Below the pieces are notes generated by a model. That model worked only from the letters and a program-made list of their open reading frames with translations. It did not search any database and had not been told where the DNA came from. Below are positions 27,335 to 33,983 of a DNA stretch of 64,000 nt, piece after piece; positions within the stretch are counted from its first letter, which is position 1, and each line of letters starts with the position of its first letter. Location of the stretch: positions 1-64,000 of the IMG/VR virus record IMGVR_UViG_3300028045_000007, one strand, 5' to 3'. The translations under genes and the position numbers were made by a program. Origin of the DNA: a virus.

Positions 27335-27482
27335 ACCCCCGCAGGGGCGGCTCAGGCCGCCCCTGCGGGCTTCTCGCGAGCTTTATTTTTTCGCCTGTGG
27401 CTAAGCCACGCGGAAATCGCCTCGTGCCCGCACGCGGGCGTACAGGCCCGCTGAGGACACAAAAAGAAAAACGATTTAGAAT
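27335..27482 (+). repeat. Intergenic cassette, copy 10
   Basis: GGGGCGGCTCAGGCCGCCCC hairpin, GGGCTTCTCGCGAGCTTTA, T-run, GTGGCTAAGCCACGCGGAAAT, GCCCGCACGCGGGC, TACAGGCCCGC, then GGACACAAAAAGAAAAACGA before a TTGCTA promoter. Confidence 0.8.
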
Positions 27483-27510
27483 TTGCTATTTCGAGGTAAT
27501 CGGGTATACT
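27483..27510 (+). promoter_or_regulatory. Leaderless-type promoter for the gene at 27516
   Basis: TTGCTA (27483-27488), 16 nt, TATACT (27505-27510), 5 nt to the ATG. Confidence 0.75.
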
Positions 27511-27515
27511 GTGGC

Positions 27516-27662
27516 ATGGTCAAGACAGACGACAGCCAGACGCGGGAACACCTCACCATCCTCACCATCACTGACAGCCACGGAATGGTCGTGCTGAGTG
27601 AGACCGTCCGGAAGGACGACGCAGAGGCCATCATCGCGAAGTTCCTCTCCACTATCCGCTAG
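27516..27662 (+). CDS. Unknown small protein, 48 residues
   Basis: MVKTDDSQTREHLTILTITD, then HGMVVLSETVRKDDAEAIIA and a short helix. Beta-beta-alpha layout. Leaderless ATG. Followed 9 nt later by the next gene. No family recognised. Confidence 0.7.
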   Translation: MVKTDDSQTREHLTILTITDSHGMVVLSETVRKDDAEAIIAKFLSTIR

Positions 27663-27671
27663 GAGCCTTCT

Positions 27672-27851
27672 ATGTACCCTGAGTTTACCCTGATCGACGA
27701 TGGCACGCTTGATACAGTATGCCAGTGTGACCGTTGTGGCGAAGTCCTGCGGTTCTCTGGGGCCACGAGAGACGAATTGGGATATGTTGATCCTGAGTGG
27801 CTTGCCGATCAGGCCGAGCATCATGCCGACAGCGGCGATTGTGCCGACTAG
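27672..27851 (+). CDS. Small zinc-knuckle protein, 59 residues
   Basis: MYPEFTLIDDGTLDTVCQCD, with CQCDRCGEVLRF as one half of a zinc site and DSGDCAD at the end. AGGAG lies 7 nt before the ATG. Co-transcribed with 27516. Confidence 0.65.
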   Translation: MYPEFTLIDDGTLDTVCQCDRCGEVLRFSGATRDELGYVDPEWLADQAEHHADSGDCAD

Positions 27852-27854
27852 CAG

Positions 27855-27991
27855 CCACCCGGAGGGGTCCAGGAGCCCCTCTCCAGGGCTCTATTTTTTC
27901 CCGCGTAGCTAAGCCACGCGGAAATGAGCCCGTGCCCGCTGCGGGCCGCACAGGCCCGATGAGGGACACAAAAAGAAAAATCAATTAGTGC
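27855..27991 (+). repeat. Intergenic cassette, copy 11
   Basis: GGAGGGGTCCAGGAGCCCCTCTCC hairpin region, GGGCTCTATTTTTTCC, CGTAGCTAAGCCACGCGGAAAT, GCCCGCTGCGGGC, CGCACAGGCCCG, then GGACACAAAAAGAAAAATCA before a TTGCAT promoter. Confidence 0.75.
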
Positions 27992-28019
27992 TTGCATTCT
28001 GACGATTTCGAGGTATACT
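27992..28019 (+). promoter_or_regulatory. Leaderless-type promoter for the ORF at 28026
   Basis: TTGCAT (27992-27997), 16 nt, TATACT (28014-28019), 6 nt to the ATG. Confidence 0.8.
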
Positions 28020-28025
28020 GTTCAC

Positions 28026-28094
28026 ATGGATACAGCAAGCGAAACGAACCAGTGGGCCACGTTCAACTTGAGATTTTTCACGTACGAGCGGTAG
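28026..28094 (+). CDS. Leaderless ORF running into the HD gene in another frame, 22 residues
   Basis: The ATG at the standard distance opens MDTASETNQWATFNLRFFTY and ends ER-stop at 28094. A -1 shift at the T5 run (AGATTTTTC) would join it smoothly to the HD-domain frame at HVRAVDSHRGQ. Either the HD gene starts here with a frameshift or a missing base, or this is a leader peptide. Confidence 0.45.
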   Translation: MDTASETNQWATFNLRFFTYER

Positions 28095-28474
28095 ACTCCC
28101 ACCGAGGACAACTCGACAAGGGGGGTCTACCCTACATTCTGCACCCCTTGACCGTAATGGGGAGCGTGGACGGCATAGAGGCCAAGACCGTGGCCGTGCT
28201 GCACGACGTGGTAGAAGACACGCACGTATCGCTGGAGACGCTCTCCTTCCTTTTCCCTGATCTCATCGTGCGGGCCGTGGACGCTATCTCCAAACGTGAA
28301 GGGGAACTCAATCGAGCCTATTGGGAGCGTGTCAAGGCTAACCCGCTGGCCCTGGAGGTCAAGCTGGCAGATATCGCTCACAACACCTCGCCCGGTCGAG
28401 TGGCCGCACGAATCGAAGCAAGGCACGAAGCGAAAAAAACCGCAATGGTGGAGAAAGCCCATGCTGGAGAATGA
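28052..28474 (+). CDS. HD-domain phosphohydrolase (RelA/SpoT-like HD)
   Basis: The frame contains AVDSHRGQ, then GGLPYILHPLTVMG, LHDVVEDTHVSLETL, and VKLADIAHNT, the succession of H, HD and D residues found in the HD hydrolase domain of SpoT/MESH1-type enzymes, which remove pyrophosphate from (p)ppGpp, or dNTP/NTP related substrates. No synthetase domain is present. GTG 28052 is the first start in frame but has no ribosome site; the leaderless ATG at 28026 is in the -1 frame. Confidence 0.75.
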   Translation: MGHVQLEIFHVRAVDSHRGQLDKGGLPYILHPLTVMGSVDGIEAKTVAVLHDVVEDTHVSLETLSFLFPDLIVRAVDAISKREGELNRAYWERVKANPLALEVKLADIAHNTSPGRVAARIEARHEAKKTAMVEKAHAGE

Positions 28475-28580
28475 TGACATGTATGACATGGGGGTCACTA
28501 TGTGCTCGGCTGGTGTCGTGCTCGTGGTGCTCTTGCCCATCGGGCTGGCCGTGTCCCTGCTGATCGTGAGCTTTCTGTAG
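28461..28580 (+). CDS. Small membrane protein, 39 residues
   Basis: MLENDDMYDMGVTMCSAGVV, then one hydrophobic helix (LVVLLPIGLAVSLLIVSFL). Starts inside the HD gene, so it is coupled. Type of topology: acidic N-terminus outside or inside unclear. No family recognised. Confidence 0.65.
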   Translation: MLENDDMYDMGVTMCSAGVVLVVLLPIGLAVSLLIVSFL

Positions 28581-28759
28581 GATAGGAAAGCCGAAAAATC
28601 CTACAGTGTCACAATCCCCCTTTAGGGGCCGGGTATGTGCGTTCTACTCCCTAGTGCGTAGGCAATTCGTTCCTGGGAAAATCCTTCCCAGCAATCCTTT
28701 CGTACGTATTAGTGCGTATGGAAATTCTATCATAGAAGCATACCATACCCTGAGTGGAA

Positions 28760-28783
28760 GTCAAGCAAAATCACCGAAATCTT
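28760..28783 (+). repeat. Third copy of the GTCAAGC...CACCGAAAT repeat
   Basis: Matches the two direct repeats at 22183-22234. It sits in a 350-nt stretch (28581-28930) where I see no plus-strand gene; this stretch also holds a CCCCCTTTAGGGG hairpin, a TGGGAAAATCCTTCCCA hairpin and a possible minus-strand TTGACT-16-TATGCT promoter near 28735-28765. Confidence 0.45.
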
Positions 28784-28899
28784 TTGATATTTTCCGTGCC
28801 AAGTGGATTCCACAAAACAAAATAGCAGAACTGAATTGTCCTAACCCGCTGCAAAAGCACGAGTTAGGGCGTTTTCGAATACTACATTGGCCCGCCGAT

Positions 28900-28927
28900 T
28901 TGCTTCTCGCCCATAGCAGGGTATACT
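28900..28927 (+). promoter_or_regulatory. Leaderless-type promoter for the gene at 28934
   Basis: TTGCTT (28900-28905), 16 nt, TATACT (28922-28927), 6 nt to the ATG. Confidence 0.8.
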
Positions 28928-28933
28928 GTCCCC

Positions 28934-29128
28934 ATGAGTGAAGCACAAGACAACGGAATGGAAATCGCCGAGCGGGATGCCGCTCAAGAACAGAACGCCG
29001 AGAAGACTACACTGTCCGGCATTGGTAAGATGCTTAGGGGCATAGTCAAGAGTAACCCACACGGTGCGGAGTACTGGCGAGATGCCGCTCGCCGGATTCA
29101 GGAACGGATGTTCCAGGACATCGTGTAG
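28934..29128 (+). CDS. Unknown small protein, 64 residues
   Basis: MSEAQDNGMEIAERDAAQEQ, acidic helix, then LSGIGKMLRGIVKSNPHGAE and a basic helix ending RMFQDIV. No family recognised. Leaderless ATG. Confidence 0.7.
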   Translation: MSEAQDNGMEIAERDAAQEQNAEKTTLSGIGKMLRGIVKSNPHGAEYWRDAARRIQERMFQDIV

Positions 29129-29131
29129 AAA

Positions 29132-29280
29132 AAACCCCGCACGGGCGGCTGAGGCCGCCCCTGCGGGCTTCTCCCGAGCTTTGTTTTTTCGCACGTGGCT
29201 AAGCCACGCGGAAATCGCCCCGTGTCCGCACGTGAGCGTACAGGCCCGCTGAGGACACAAAAATAAAAGCAATTTAGAAC
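29132..29280 (+). repeat. Intergenic cassette, copy 12
   Basis: GGGCGGCTGAGGCCGCCC hairpin, GGGCTTCTCCCGAGCTTTG, T-run, CGTGGCTAAGCCACGCGGAAAT, CCGCACGTGAGCGTACAGG, then GGACACAAAAATAAAAGCAA before a TTGCAT promoter. Confidence 0.8.
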
Positions 29281-29308
29281 TTGCATTTTCCCAATACTGT
29301 GGTATACT
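29281..29308 (+). promoter_or_regulatory. Promoter of the gene at 29349
   Basis: TTGCAT (29281-29286), 16 nt, TATACT (29303-29308). The leader contains CGGATTGAGAAAC, shared with the leader at 30257-30270. Confidence 0.75.
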
Positions 29309-29348
29309 GTCGGCGGATTGAGAAACACGAAACCACGGAACAAACGAA

Positions 29349-29450
29349 ATGACCACCCGCACCTGCCTCACCTTGCTGACCCTCGCCGCTGGCACCGCCT
29401 GCTGGCTCGTTTTCGCTCTCGCCTCTACCGCTACCGCTGCTGGTCTCTAG
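29349..29450 (+). CDS. Small hydrophobic peptide, 33 residues, paralogue of 30290
   Basis: MTTRTCLTLLTLAAGTACWL, then VFALASTATAAGL. One membrane helix or an uncleaved signal-like peptide. It ends in the same ATAAGL as its paralogue at 30290 and both precede a second gene. The TAG stop is 1 nt before the next ATG. Confidence 0.65.
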   Translation: MTTRTCLTLLTLAAGTACWLVFALASTATAAGL

Positions 29451-29451
29451 A

Positions 29452-29706
29452 ATGAAAACCGAAACTATCTACATCGACGGCCAGCCGGTTGTCGCCTACG
29501 TGGTCGAATCCGCAGCCGATCTCGATTCCCTGCTGAGCAAGGCCGCCCTTGGGGTTGACCCTGAGCCCGAGCCCGAGCCCGATACCTGCGAGATGTGCGG
29601 GGATCCCTCTGGTGGGCATACCCTGTGCGGGGAGTGTAATGACTACGTTTTCGGTTTCGAGGACTGGTGCGGTTGGGAAAACGCCTATGGCGAGGAGGCA
29701 TACTAG
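29452..29706 (+). CDS. Small zinc-finger-like protein, 84 residues
   Basis: MKTETIYIDGQPVVAYVVES, a PEPEPEP linker, then CEMCGDPSGGHTLCGEC, a CxxC-His-CxxC arrangement, and an acidic/aromatic end. Immediately follows the hydrophobic peptide. No family recognised. Confidence 0.75.
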   Translation: MKTETIYIDGQPVVAYVVESAADLDSLLSKAALGVDPEPEPEPDTCEMCGDPSGGHTLCGECNDYVFGFEDWCGWENAYGEEAY

Positions 29707-29707
29707 C

Positions 29708-29950
29708 ATGGTATTCGATCCTATCACTAAGGGCTACCCCTGCTATGCTGAGTGGTGCCGTGTGCGGGCTGCCCTGATAGCCCTTCCTGACCATCCCCAA
29801 CGTATCCCTACTGTGCGTATGGCGATAGCCTCCCTGGTGCGTACCCTCAGGGGCAAGGGTGAGCGTGGTACTGCTGCTGGGGTATTGCACTATACCACGT
29901 GGCTGGGCTACCCTGTATCGGACGCTCAACTAGACAATCGGTACCACTGA
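29708..29950 (+). CDS. Unknown small protein, 80 residues
   Basis: MVFDPITKGYPCYAEWCRVR, a helical middle with several Arg and a final VLHYTTWLGYPVSDAQLDNR. It begins 1 nt after the upstream stop (TAG-C-ATG), so it is coupled. The last codons are followed by a terminator hairpin. No family recognised. Confidence 0.7.
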   Translation: MVFDPITKGYPCYAEWCRVRAALIALPDHPQRIPTVRMAIASLVRTLRGKGERGTAAGVLHYTTWLGYPVSDAQLDNRYH

Positions 29951-29954
29951 GCAT

Positions 29955-30110
29955 CCCACTAGGGGCGGCTGAGGCCGCCCCTGTGGCCCCTTCCTGGGGA
30001 CCTACCTGTACCATGCGTGGCTTAGCTACGCACAAAAAAATAAACGCTAGTACGCACGCTCCTGGGCACGTTAGAGCGTACCCTGTAGGGTACTATATAC
30101 GCATATGTGC
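29955..30110 (+). repeat. Intergenic cassette, degenerate copy
   Basis: GGGGCGGCTGAGGCCGCCCC hairpin (29963-29982), GCGTGGCTTAGCTACGC, A-run, then TACGCACGCTCCTGGGCACGT. The A-rich tract and promoter are missing here. The rest, to 30210, has several short inverted repeats and no gene. Confidence 0.6.
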
Positions 30111-30223
30111 ATAGCAAGGCACGTGCCAAGTGATGCGTATGAGAGAATCCATATTCCCCACACGACGCAAGTCGTTGTATTTCAAGGGGTTAGGAGCATA
30201 GGGATAATCTCTCGCTTGCACTC

Positions 30224-30253
30224 TCGACCGCACCCCTAATAGTATGGTATACT
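30224..30253 (+). promoter_or_regulatory. Weak promoter of the gene at 30290
   Basis: TATACT at 30248-30253 is clear. The -35 is uncertain (TCGACC at 30224-30229 with an 18-nt spacer). Confidence 0.45.
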
Positions 30254-30289
30254 GTCAGCGGATTGAGAAACGGCAAACAAGGAAACGAA

Positions 30290-30397
30290 ATGACCAACCT
30301 CATCACCCCCCGCACCGTCCTCTTCGCCCTCGCCCTCTCCGCCGCCGCCTACGTCGTGTCGGCCCTCGCCAATGCCGCTACCGCCGCCGGTCTCTAG
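30290..30397 (+). CDS. Small hydrophobic peptide, 35 residues, paralogue of 29349
   Basis: MTNLITPRTVLFALALSAAA, then YVVSALANAATAAGL. It shares the leader motif CGGATTGAGAAAC and the ending with the peptide at 29349. AAGGAAACGAA may serve as ribosome site. Signal-anchor-like. Confidence 0.65.
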   Translation: MTNLITPRTVLFALALSAAAYVVSALANAATAAGL

Positions 30398-30418
30398 GTC
30401 ACCACACAGGAGCACACA

Positions 30419-30679
30419 ATGGAAACCATCGAATTTCGCGGGCTGGTCATCGAAGTGGAAATTTCTTCCTACCCCGCTACGGGGCCGACGTTCTCCTGTG
30501 GTGGCACGCCCGCTGAATGGGATATGGAAATCTCTTCCGTGTCCCTGGGTGATGCGGAAGAACTTTCCGACTACCTTGAAATCGAGGATGTGAGCGAAGT
30601 GGAAGAATTTTCCACTGAGATGTTGGAAATCCTTGCCAACAACTGGTGGGAAGAAATTTCCGAAGAGATCGACGACTAG
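30419..30679 (+). CDS. Unknown acidic protein, 86 residues
   Basis: METIEFRGLVIEVEISSYPA, beta strands, then an Asp/Glu-rich helical half ending NNWWEEISEEIDD. AGGAG lies 9 nt before the ATG. Last plus-strand gene of this block. No family recognised. Confidence 0.75.
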   Translation: METIEFRGLVIEVEISSYPATGPTFSCGGTPAEWDMEISSVSLGDAEELSDYLEIEDVSEVEEFSTEMLEILANNWWEEISEEIDD

Positions 30680-30718
30680 GAAATCCTTTCCTACCCCACC
30701 CTCCCTGCCAAGCTGACA

Positions 30719-30750
30719 CCCTCCTGCCAAGATGGCAGGGGGGGTTTTTT
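30719..30750 (+). terminator. Rho-independent terminator of the plus-strand block
   Basis: CCTGCCA (30723-30729) pairs with TGGCAGG (30733-30739), followed by GGGGG and six T. The block of minus-strand genes begins 80 nt further on. Confidence 0.8.
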
Positions 30751-30828
30751 CGTTCTGCCAGAATGGCAGGACGCCGGAATCCGGCTAGGTCCCTCACAAA
30801 CACAGCAACACGAAAACTCGGTTAAGAG

Positions 30829-31083
30829 TTACTCAGTACCTTTGCTGTCCAACCTATAGCAGCTAAGATAGTCATCCCAACGAATGTCCCATCCAGCCTC
30901 AGACAATTCAACAGCAACCAATCGCTTCACCGCTACACTTAACGCGTAATGCCGTAATTCACCATTGTCGTAGCCATCGAGCAATCTTGACCGCACGTAT
31001 TTCAAGAACTTTTTAACTTCGCGTCGATAACGGTTCATACGATACTTTTCGAACTCTTGAGGGGTTGGTATACCAGCCATCAA
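30829..31083 (-). CDS. Unknown small basic protein, 84 residues
   Basis: MMAGIPTPQEFEKYRMNRYR, then a Lys/Arg-rich helix and an aromatic C-terminus (WDIRWDDYLSCYRLD). The start overlaps the upstream stop (ATGA). Last gene of the minus operon. No family recognised. Confidence 0.7.
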   Translation of the reverse strand: MMAGIPTPQEFEKYRMNRYRREVKKFLKYVRSRLLDGYDNGELRHYALSVAVKRLVAVELSEAGWDIRWDDYLSCYRLDSKGTE

Positions 31084-31436
31084 AATCCCCTCCGGTCGTT
31101 ATACGACCGCGAGCGTCTTTGCTGATGCCTGTAGTTAGCGTTACGACACTGGACTCGATCATAGCTGACAATACGAGTGCGACTTCGTCGCGAGGCAGCA
31201 CTCTGTCTCTGGCGGGCTGTGTCCCGCCTAACTTCTTCGCGGAACCGGCGATAGCGTTGCCTGTCTAGGCGGTCAAGCCGCCTCTGCACATTCTCATATG
31301 TGGTGAGCTGTCTTGATAGCGAGCCACATTTCGAGTAATCTGGCTGCGGCGGTCTAATTCTCGTTGACCCTTGTTGGCTAAAACCAACAGAGGAGATAGC
31401 GATTGCAGCAATAGCCGCCAGGATATATTTCTTCAT
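31080..31436 (-). CDS. Exported Arg-rich protein, 118 residues
   Basis: MKKYILAAIAAIAISSVGFS is a clean signal peptide with likely cleavage after GFS. The mature part is extremely rich in Arg, Ser and Gln with several Tyr and a Cys pair, so it is cationic and probably binds nucleic acid or cell-surface polymers. No family recognised. Confidence 0.7.
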   Translation of the reverse strand: MKKYILAAIAAIAISSVGFSQQGSTRIRPPQPDYSKCGSLSRQLTTYENVQRRLDRLDRQRYRRFREEVRRDTARQRQSAASRRSRTRIVSYDRVQCRNANYRHQQRRSRSYNDRRGF

Positions 31437-31613
31437 TTATTCAACCTTTTCAATCTCAATGGGCTCTTTCGTGTTTTCGTGTTCTTCGCTTGCTACTGGC
31501 TCCACAGAATTGTCAAGAGCCATGTTCACGGCTTGGTCCTGGTCTTCGGCATCAACCAAGTAATGCTCGTAGACCACCACGGTGCGAAGCACCGTAAGTC
31601 TGTATGTACTCAT
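31437..31613 (-). CDS. Unknown small acidic protein, 58 residues
   Basis: MSTYRLTVLRTVVVYEHYLV, then DAEDQDQAVNMALDN and an acidic tail. The N-terminal half resembles the small beta-alpha unit found in many phage proteins. AAAGGAG lies upstream of the ATG. No family recognised. Confidence 0.7.
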   Translation of the reverse strand: MSTYRLTVLRTVVVYEHYLVDAEDQDQAVNMALDNSVEPVASEEHENTKEPIEIEKVE

Positions 31614-31614
31614 G

Positions 31615-31698
31615 CTAACTCCTTTTCGAGATCGAGACATCACGCACTCTTTCGACCATAACAAACTGGCCCTCGTAGATGTATTTTGATCTAGCCAA
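31615..31698 (-). CDS. Possible small gene, TTG start, 27 residues
   Basis: An in-frame stretch (ARSKYIYEGQFVMVERVRDV and SISKRS) fills the gap between its neighbours and overlaps the upstream gene. TTG at 31698 is the only start that keeps all of it. Tentative. Confidence 0.35.
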   Translation of the reverse strand: MARSKYIYEGQFVMVERVRDVSISKRS

Positions 31699-31915
31699 CT
31701 TCGACCTCCACGTTGTAATACTCTGGCCACTCGCCCCACGGCTTTTCTTCGGGGAACTTGATGCACGGTCTGTTGTCCACCCTAATCATTTCGCGGAGGA
31801 CTGCAATCGCGAGTTCCTGAGATGACCACCCGCGAGCCACTGGCGGCGAGCCGGGTAGCCACGTGGCGTCAGCCGTGTACTTGCCGTCTTCGATGGTTAT
31901 ACGTACGACGTTCAT
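31691..31915 (-). CDS. Unknown small protein, 74 residues
   Basis: MNVVRITIEDGKYTADATWL, beta strands, then a helix and a Trp/Glu-rich end. The start overlaps the upstream stop (ATGA). No family recognised. Confidence 0.7.
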   Translation of the reverse strand: MNVVRITIEDGKYTADATWLPGSPPVARGWSSQELAIAVLREMIRVDNRPCIKFPEEKPWGEWPEYYNVEVEVG

Positions 31916-32253
31916 GAGCCGTCCTGCCCGTCTGGAGAGGGCGAAGCCTCTTGAAACTTCCACAGTCCACGCACGAAGTACGCTTCCTTGTGATCTTCGT
32001 CTTTGCCGAATAGCGTCCACGAGATCGGTGGCTCATCAGGGCTTCCAGCCCTATGGAAGTACAGATGGTCATTGGGTGATGGCTGGTCTACCATACGCAT
32101 TGTGTCTACGTCGGGACCAAGCATCAGAATGTATAGCCATCCTTCGGATGGAATGCGGCCTTCGCCTACGGTTTGAACGTCTTTATTCATTAGATTTCTG
32201 TTTCCGTTTGGTGGGGCATATGGAGCTTTGCTACTGCGTCGTGGACGACGCAT
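31912..32253 (-). CDS. Unknown protein, 113 residues
   Basis: Starts in TAATG shared with the upstream stop, giving a basic MRRPRRSSKAPYAP N-terminus. The second ATG at 32190 (MNKDVQTVGEGR) is the alternative. The middle WLYILMLGPDVDTMRMVDQP is followed by a Ser/Pro/Asp tail. No family recognised. Confidence 0.65.
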   Translation of the reverse strand: MRRPRRSSKAPYAPPNGNRNLMNKDVQTVGEGRIPSEGWLYILMLGPDVDTMRMVDQPSPNDHLYFHRAGSPDEPPISWTLFGKDEDHKEAYFVRGLWKFQEASPSPDGQDGS

Positions 32254-32624
32254 TATTTGTATTCGCCTGTTTCTGGATCCCACGTTTTGAAGGGGAGGTC
32301 TCGTGACTTCTGTGGCTTCATCGCAGGTTGCCGCGATCGTCTCTCTTTGGGCTGCTCCGGTTGCCGCAACTCGTATTCCTGCACTTTCCTTTTCGAGTTG
32401 TCCATCATGCGAACGTCATAGAAACCGTCAAAGTGCTTGTGAGCACCACACATGCAGTCGTGGTGATGATACCACCCAACAATCATGCAACGCTCGCCAG
32501 TCAGTACTACTTCGGCTATGCTGCCACAAGAGAACTTGCACTGGCGTTCATTTTCGCCTTCGTAGTCGCACGGGCCACAGCTTGCTAGCAAAGCTAGCAA
32601 AAGGGAGGCTAGTAGTTTCTTCAT
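32253..32624 (-). CDS. Putative lipoprotein, 123 residues
   Basis: MKKLLASLLLALLASC is a type II signal peptide with lipobox LASC, so the mature protein would be lipid-anchored at Cys 16. It has seven more Cys, a His-rich stretch (YHHHDCMCGAHKHF) that could bind metal, and a Lys/Pro/Arg tail. Coupled at both ends. Unknown function. Confidence 0.75.
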   Translation of the reverse strand: MKKLLASLLLALLASCGPCDYEGENERQCKFSCGSIAEVVLTGERCMIVGWYHHHDCMCGAHKHFDGFYDVRMMDNSKRKVQEYELRQPEQPKERRSRQPAMKPQKSRDLPFKTWDPETGEYK

Positions 32625-32851
32625 AGTCCTTGCCAAAGTCTCGGGTCATCGGTGTTTGATTTCAAGGTGGACAACAACACCGTGCGATTCCGCAAACGAT
32701 TCTTGACTGGTAAAGTGGCGGTTAGCCAAGTGATCAGCTCGTCATTGGTTGCATCCTTGAGATTGATAACGTATAGCATGTCATCGATGGATCGCAGGTT
32801 ATTCGCTTGCATGCGGTGTTCTACCCAGCGGTGTATTTCGTCAACCATCAT
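32621..32851 (-). CDS. Unknown small protein, 76 residues
   Basis: MMVDEIHRWVEHRMQANNLR, helical with few charges lost, ending DDPRLWQGL. Overlaps the lipoprotein start by 4 nt (ATGA) and the end of the metallophosphoesterase gene by 11 nt. No family recognised. Confidence 0.7.
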   Translation of the reverse strand: MMVDEIHRWVEHRMQANNLRSIDDMLYVINLKDATNDELITWLTATLPVKNRLRNRTVLLSTLKSNTDDPRLWQGL

Positions 32852-33434
32852 TGTGCCACCCCTCTGGGTGATCGAGAAAACGCAGATCGCTAGTTAGTCT
32901 GACTGGTCCGCCAAACATGTCGTAACCTACATCGTACTTGTGCGTGAAGACTTGCTTCGCTGCGTCTTCAGCACAGTATACCGTGTGTAGGTGACCATGC
33001 AAGTGAATACTGCCAGAACTTTTTCTGTGCCAATCGTCCAGTGGACGATGGCTCAGAATGAACGTGCGGTTTTCCACTTTGATTTCGAGGACTTCGCCCT
33101 CCAGTACCTCAACGTGCGGTACCTCTTGGCCCCTACGGTCCAATATGTCCACCAGACCAGGACCCCATTTCGAGGGCTCGTCGTGGTTCCCCACGACAAT
33201 CTTGATACGACCACCCAATTGTCTCAAATACCACAGGATACGTTCTTCGTCAACCCTAGGTCCCATAGCGAGGTCTCCCAGGTGAAAGATCACGTCGTCA
33301 TCGCTGGTGGCAGAGTTCCATCGTTCAATGACGGCCCTGTCCATCTTTCCGGTACTGCGAAACGGTCGTGAGCAGTACCGAATAATGTTGTGGTGCCCAA
33401 AGTGGGTGTCGCTAGTCGCGAATATTCTGCTCAT
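32841..33434 (-). CDS. Metallophosphoesterase of the calcineurin type
   Basis: 197 residues: SDTHFGHHNI (metal motif DxH), FHLGDLAMG, VVGNHDEPSK, LSHRPLDDWH and LHGHLHT occur in family order. The SDTHFGH start is typical of the small phage and YfcE-like phosphoesterases. A second such enzyme is encoded at 6269. Substrate unknown. Confidence 0.85.
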   Translation of the reverse strand: MSRIFATSDTHFGHHNIIRYCSRPFRSTGKMDRAVIERWNSATSDDDVIFHLGDLAMGPRVDEERILWYLRQLGGRIKIVVGNHDEPSKWGPGLVDILDRRGQEVPHVEVLEGEVLEIKVENRTFILSHRPLDDWHRKSSGSIHLHGHLHTVYCAEDAAKQVFTHKYDVGYDMFGGPVRLTSDLRFLDHPEGWHNDG

Positions 33435-33585
33435 CTTTCTTGTGCTCTAGGGGAGGTACTGTAAACTCCGCCATTTCAAGTGGCTTGAAGCACTCAGGAC
33501 ATCGCAGAAGGGGTTTGCCATCTAAACTAATGCCCGTCTGGTAAACGCCCTCTGACTTTTTACAAACGAAACAAATGGTGCTCAT
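33412..33585 (-). CDS. Small zinc-ribbon protein, 57 residues
   Basis: Minus strand from 33585: MSTICFVCKKSEGVYQTGIS with CFVC, then LRCPECFKPLE, a complete CxxC...CxxC ribbon, and an acidic end. Overlaps the next gene by 23 nt and its own upstream neighbour by 4 nt. Confidence 0.7.
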   Translation of the reverse strand: MSTICFVCKKSEGVYQTGISLDGKPLLRCPECFKPLEMAEFTVPPLEHKKDEQNIRD

Positions 33586-33983
33586 AGATACCCTTGGAAT
33601 TTCACGTTGTCACGATCTTTTAGTTCAAAACCGTGTCCATAGTAGCCGTTGTGACAGTTGAAGATATGGAGATACATTGTTTCCCGGCGATCGTCTTTTC
33701 GACGTAGCCGGAAAACGGCGATACCACCACTCTCCAACACGATACCCTCGGTGTTGGTATAGAAGAAGCTTGCATCAAAGACCCAATTCTCCCAATCTAG
33801 TTCTTGTAGCAGTTCTTTACTTGCGTCCCTACAGCCATCTTCGTCGGTAGGCGGACCCTCTTGGGGTTCTTCCGCCAAGAACCAATCTGCCCACTCGCAA
33901 CACGATTGGTAAGAATCGTATCCCACAAAGACATTATTCTCGTCTACCCAATTGTGCTTACCGTTTTCGTCGAAGTATCTCAT
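33582..33983 (-). CDS. Unknown protein, 133 residues
   Basis: MRYFDENGKHNWVDENNVFV, then GYDSYQSCCEWADWF, a pattern I recall from phage and bacterial hypothetical proteins with the GYDxxQxCCExAxWF motif. The middle and end are beta-rich (ESGGIAVFRLRRK, CHNGYYGHGFELKDRD). The start shares one base with the upstream stop (TAATG). Confidence 0.7.
   Translation of the reverse strand: MRYFDENGKHNWVDENNVFVGYDSYQSCCEWADWFLAEEPQEGPPTDEDGCRDASKELLQELDWENWVFDASFFYTNTEGIVLESGGIAVFRLRRKDDRRETMYLHIFNCHNGYYGHGFELKDRDNVKFQGYL

Noticed and set aside
28735-28765. Minus-strand promoter with a 29-codon ORF
   Set aside because: The -10 (TATGCT) is poor and the ATG lies 3 nt behind it rather than 5-6; no family and no ribosome site.
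21524-30110. CRISPR array
   Set aside because: The repeats are over 100 bases long, imperfect, and separated by real genes with promoters rather than by uniform spacers.
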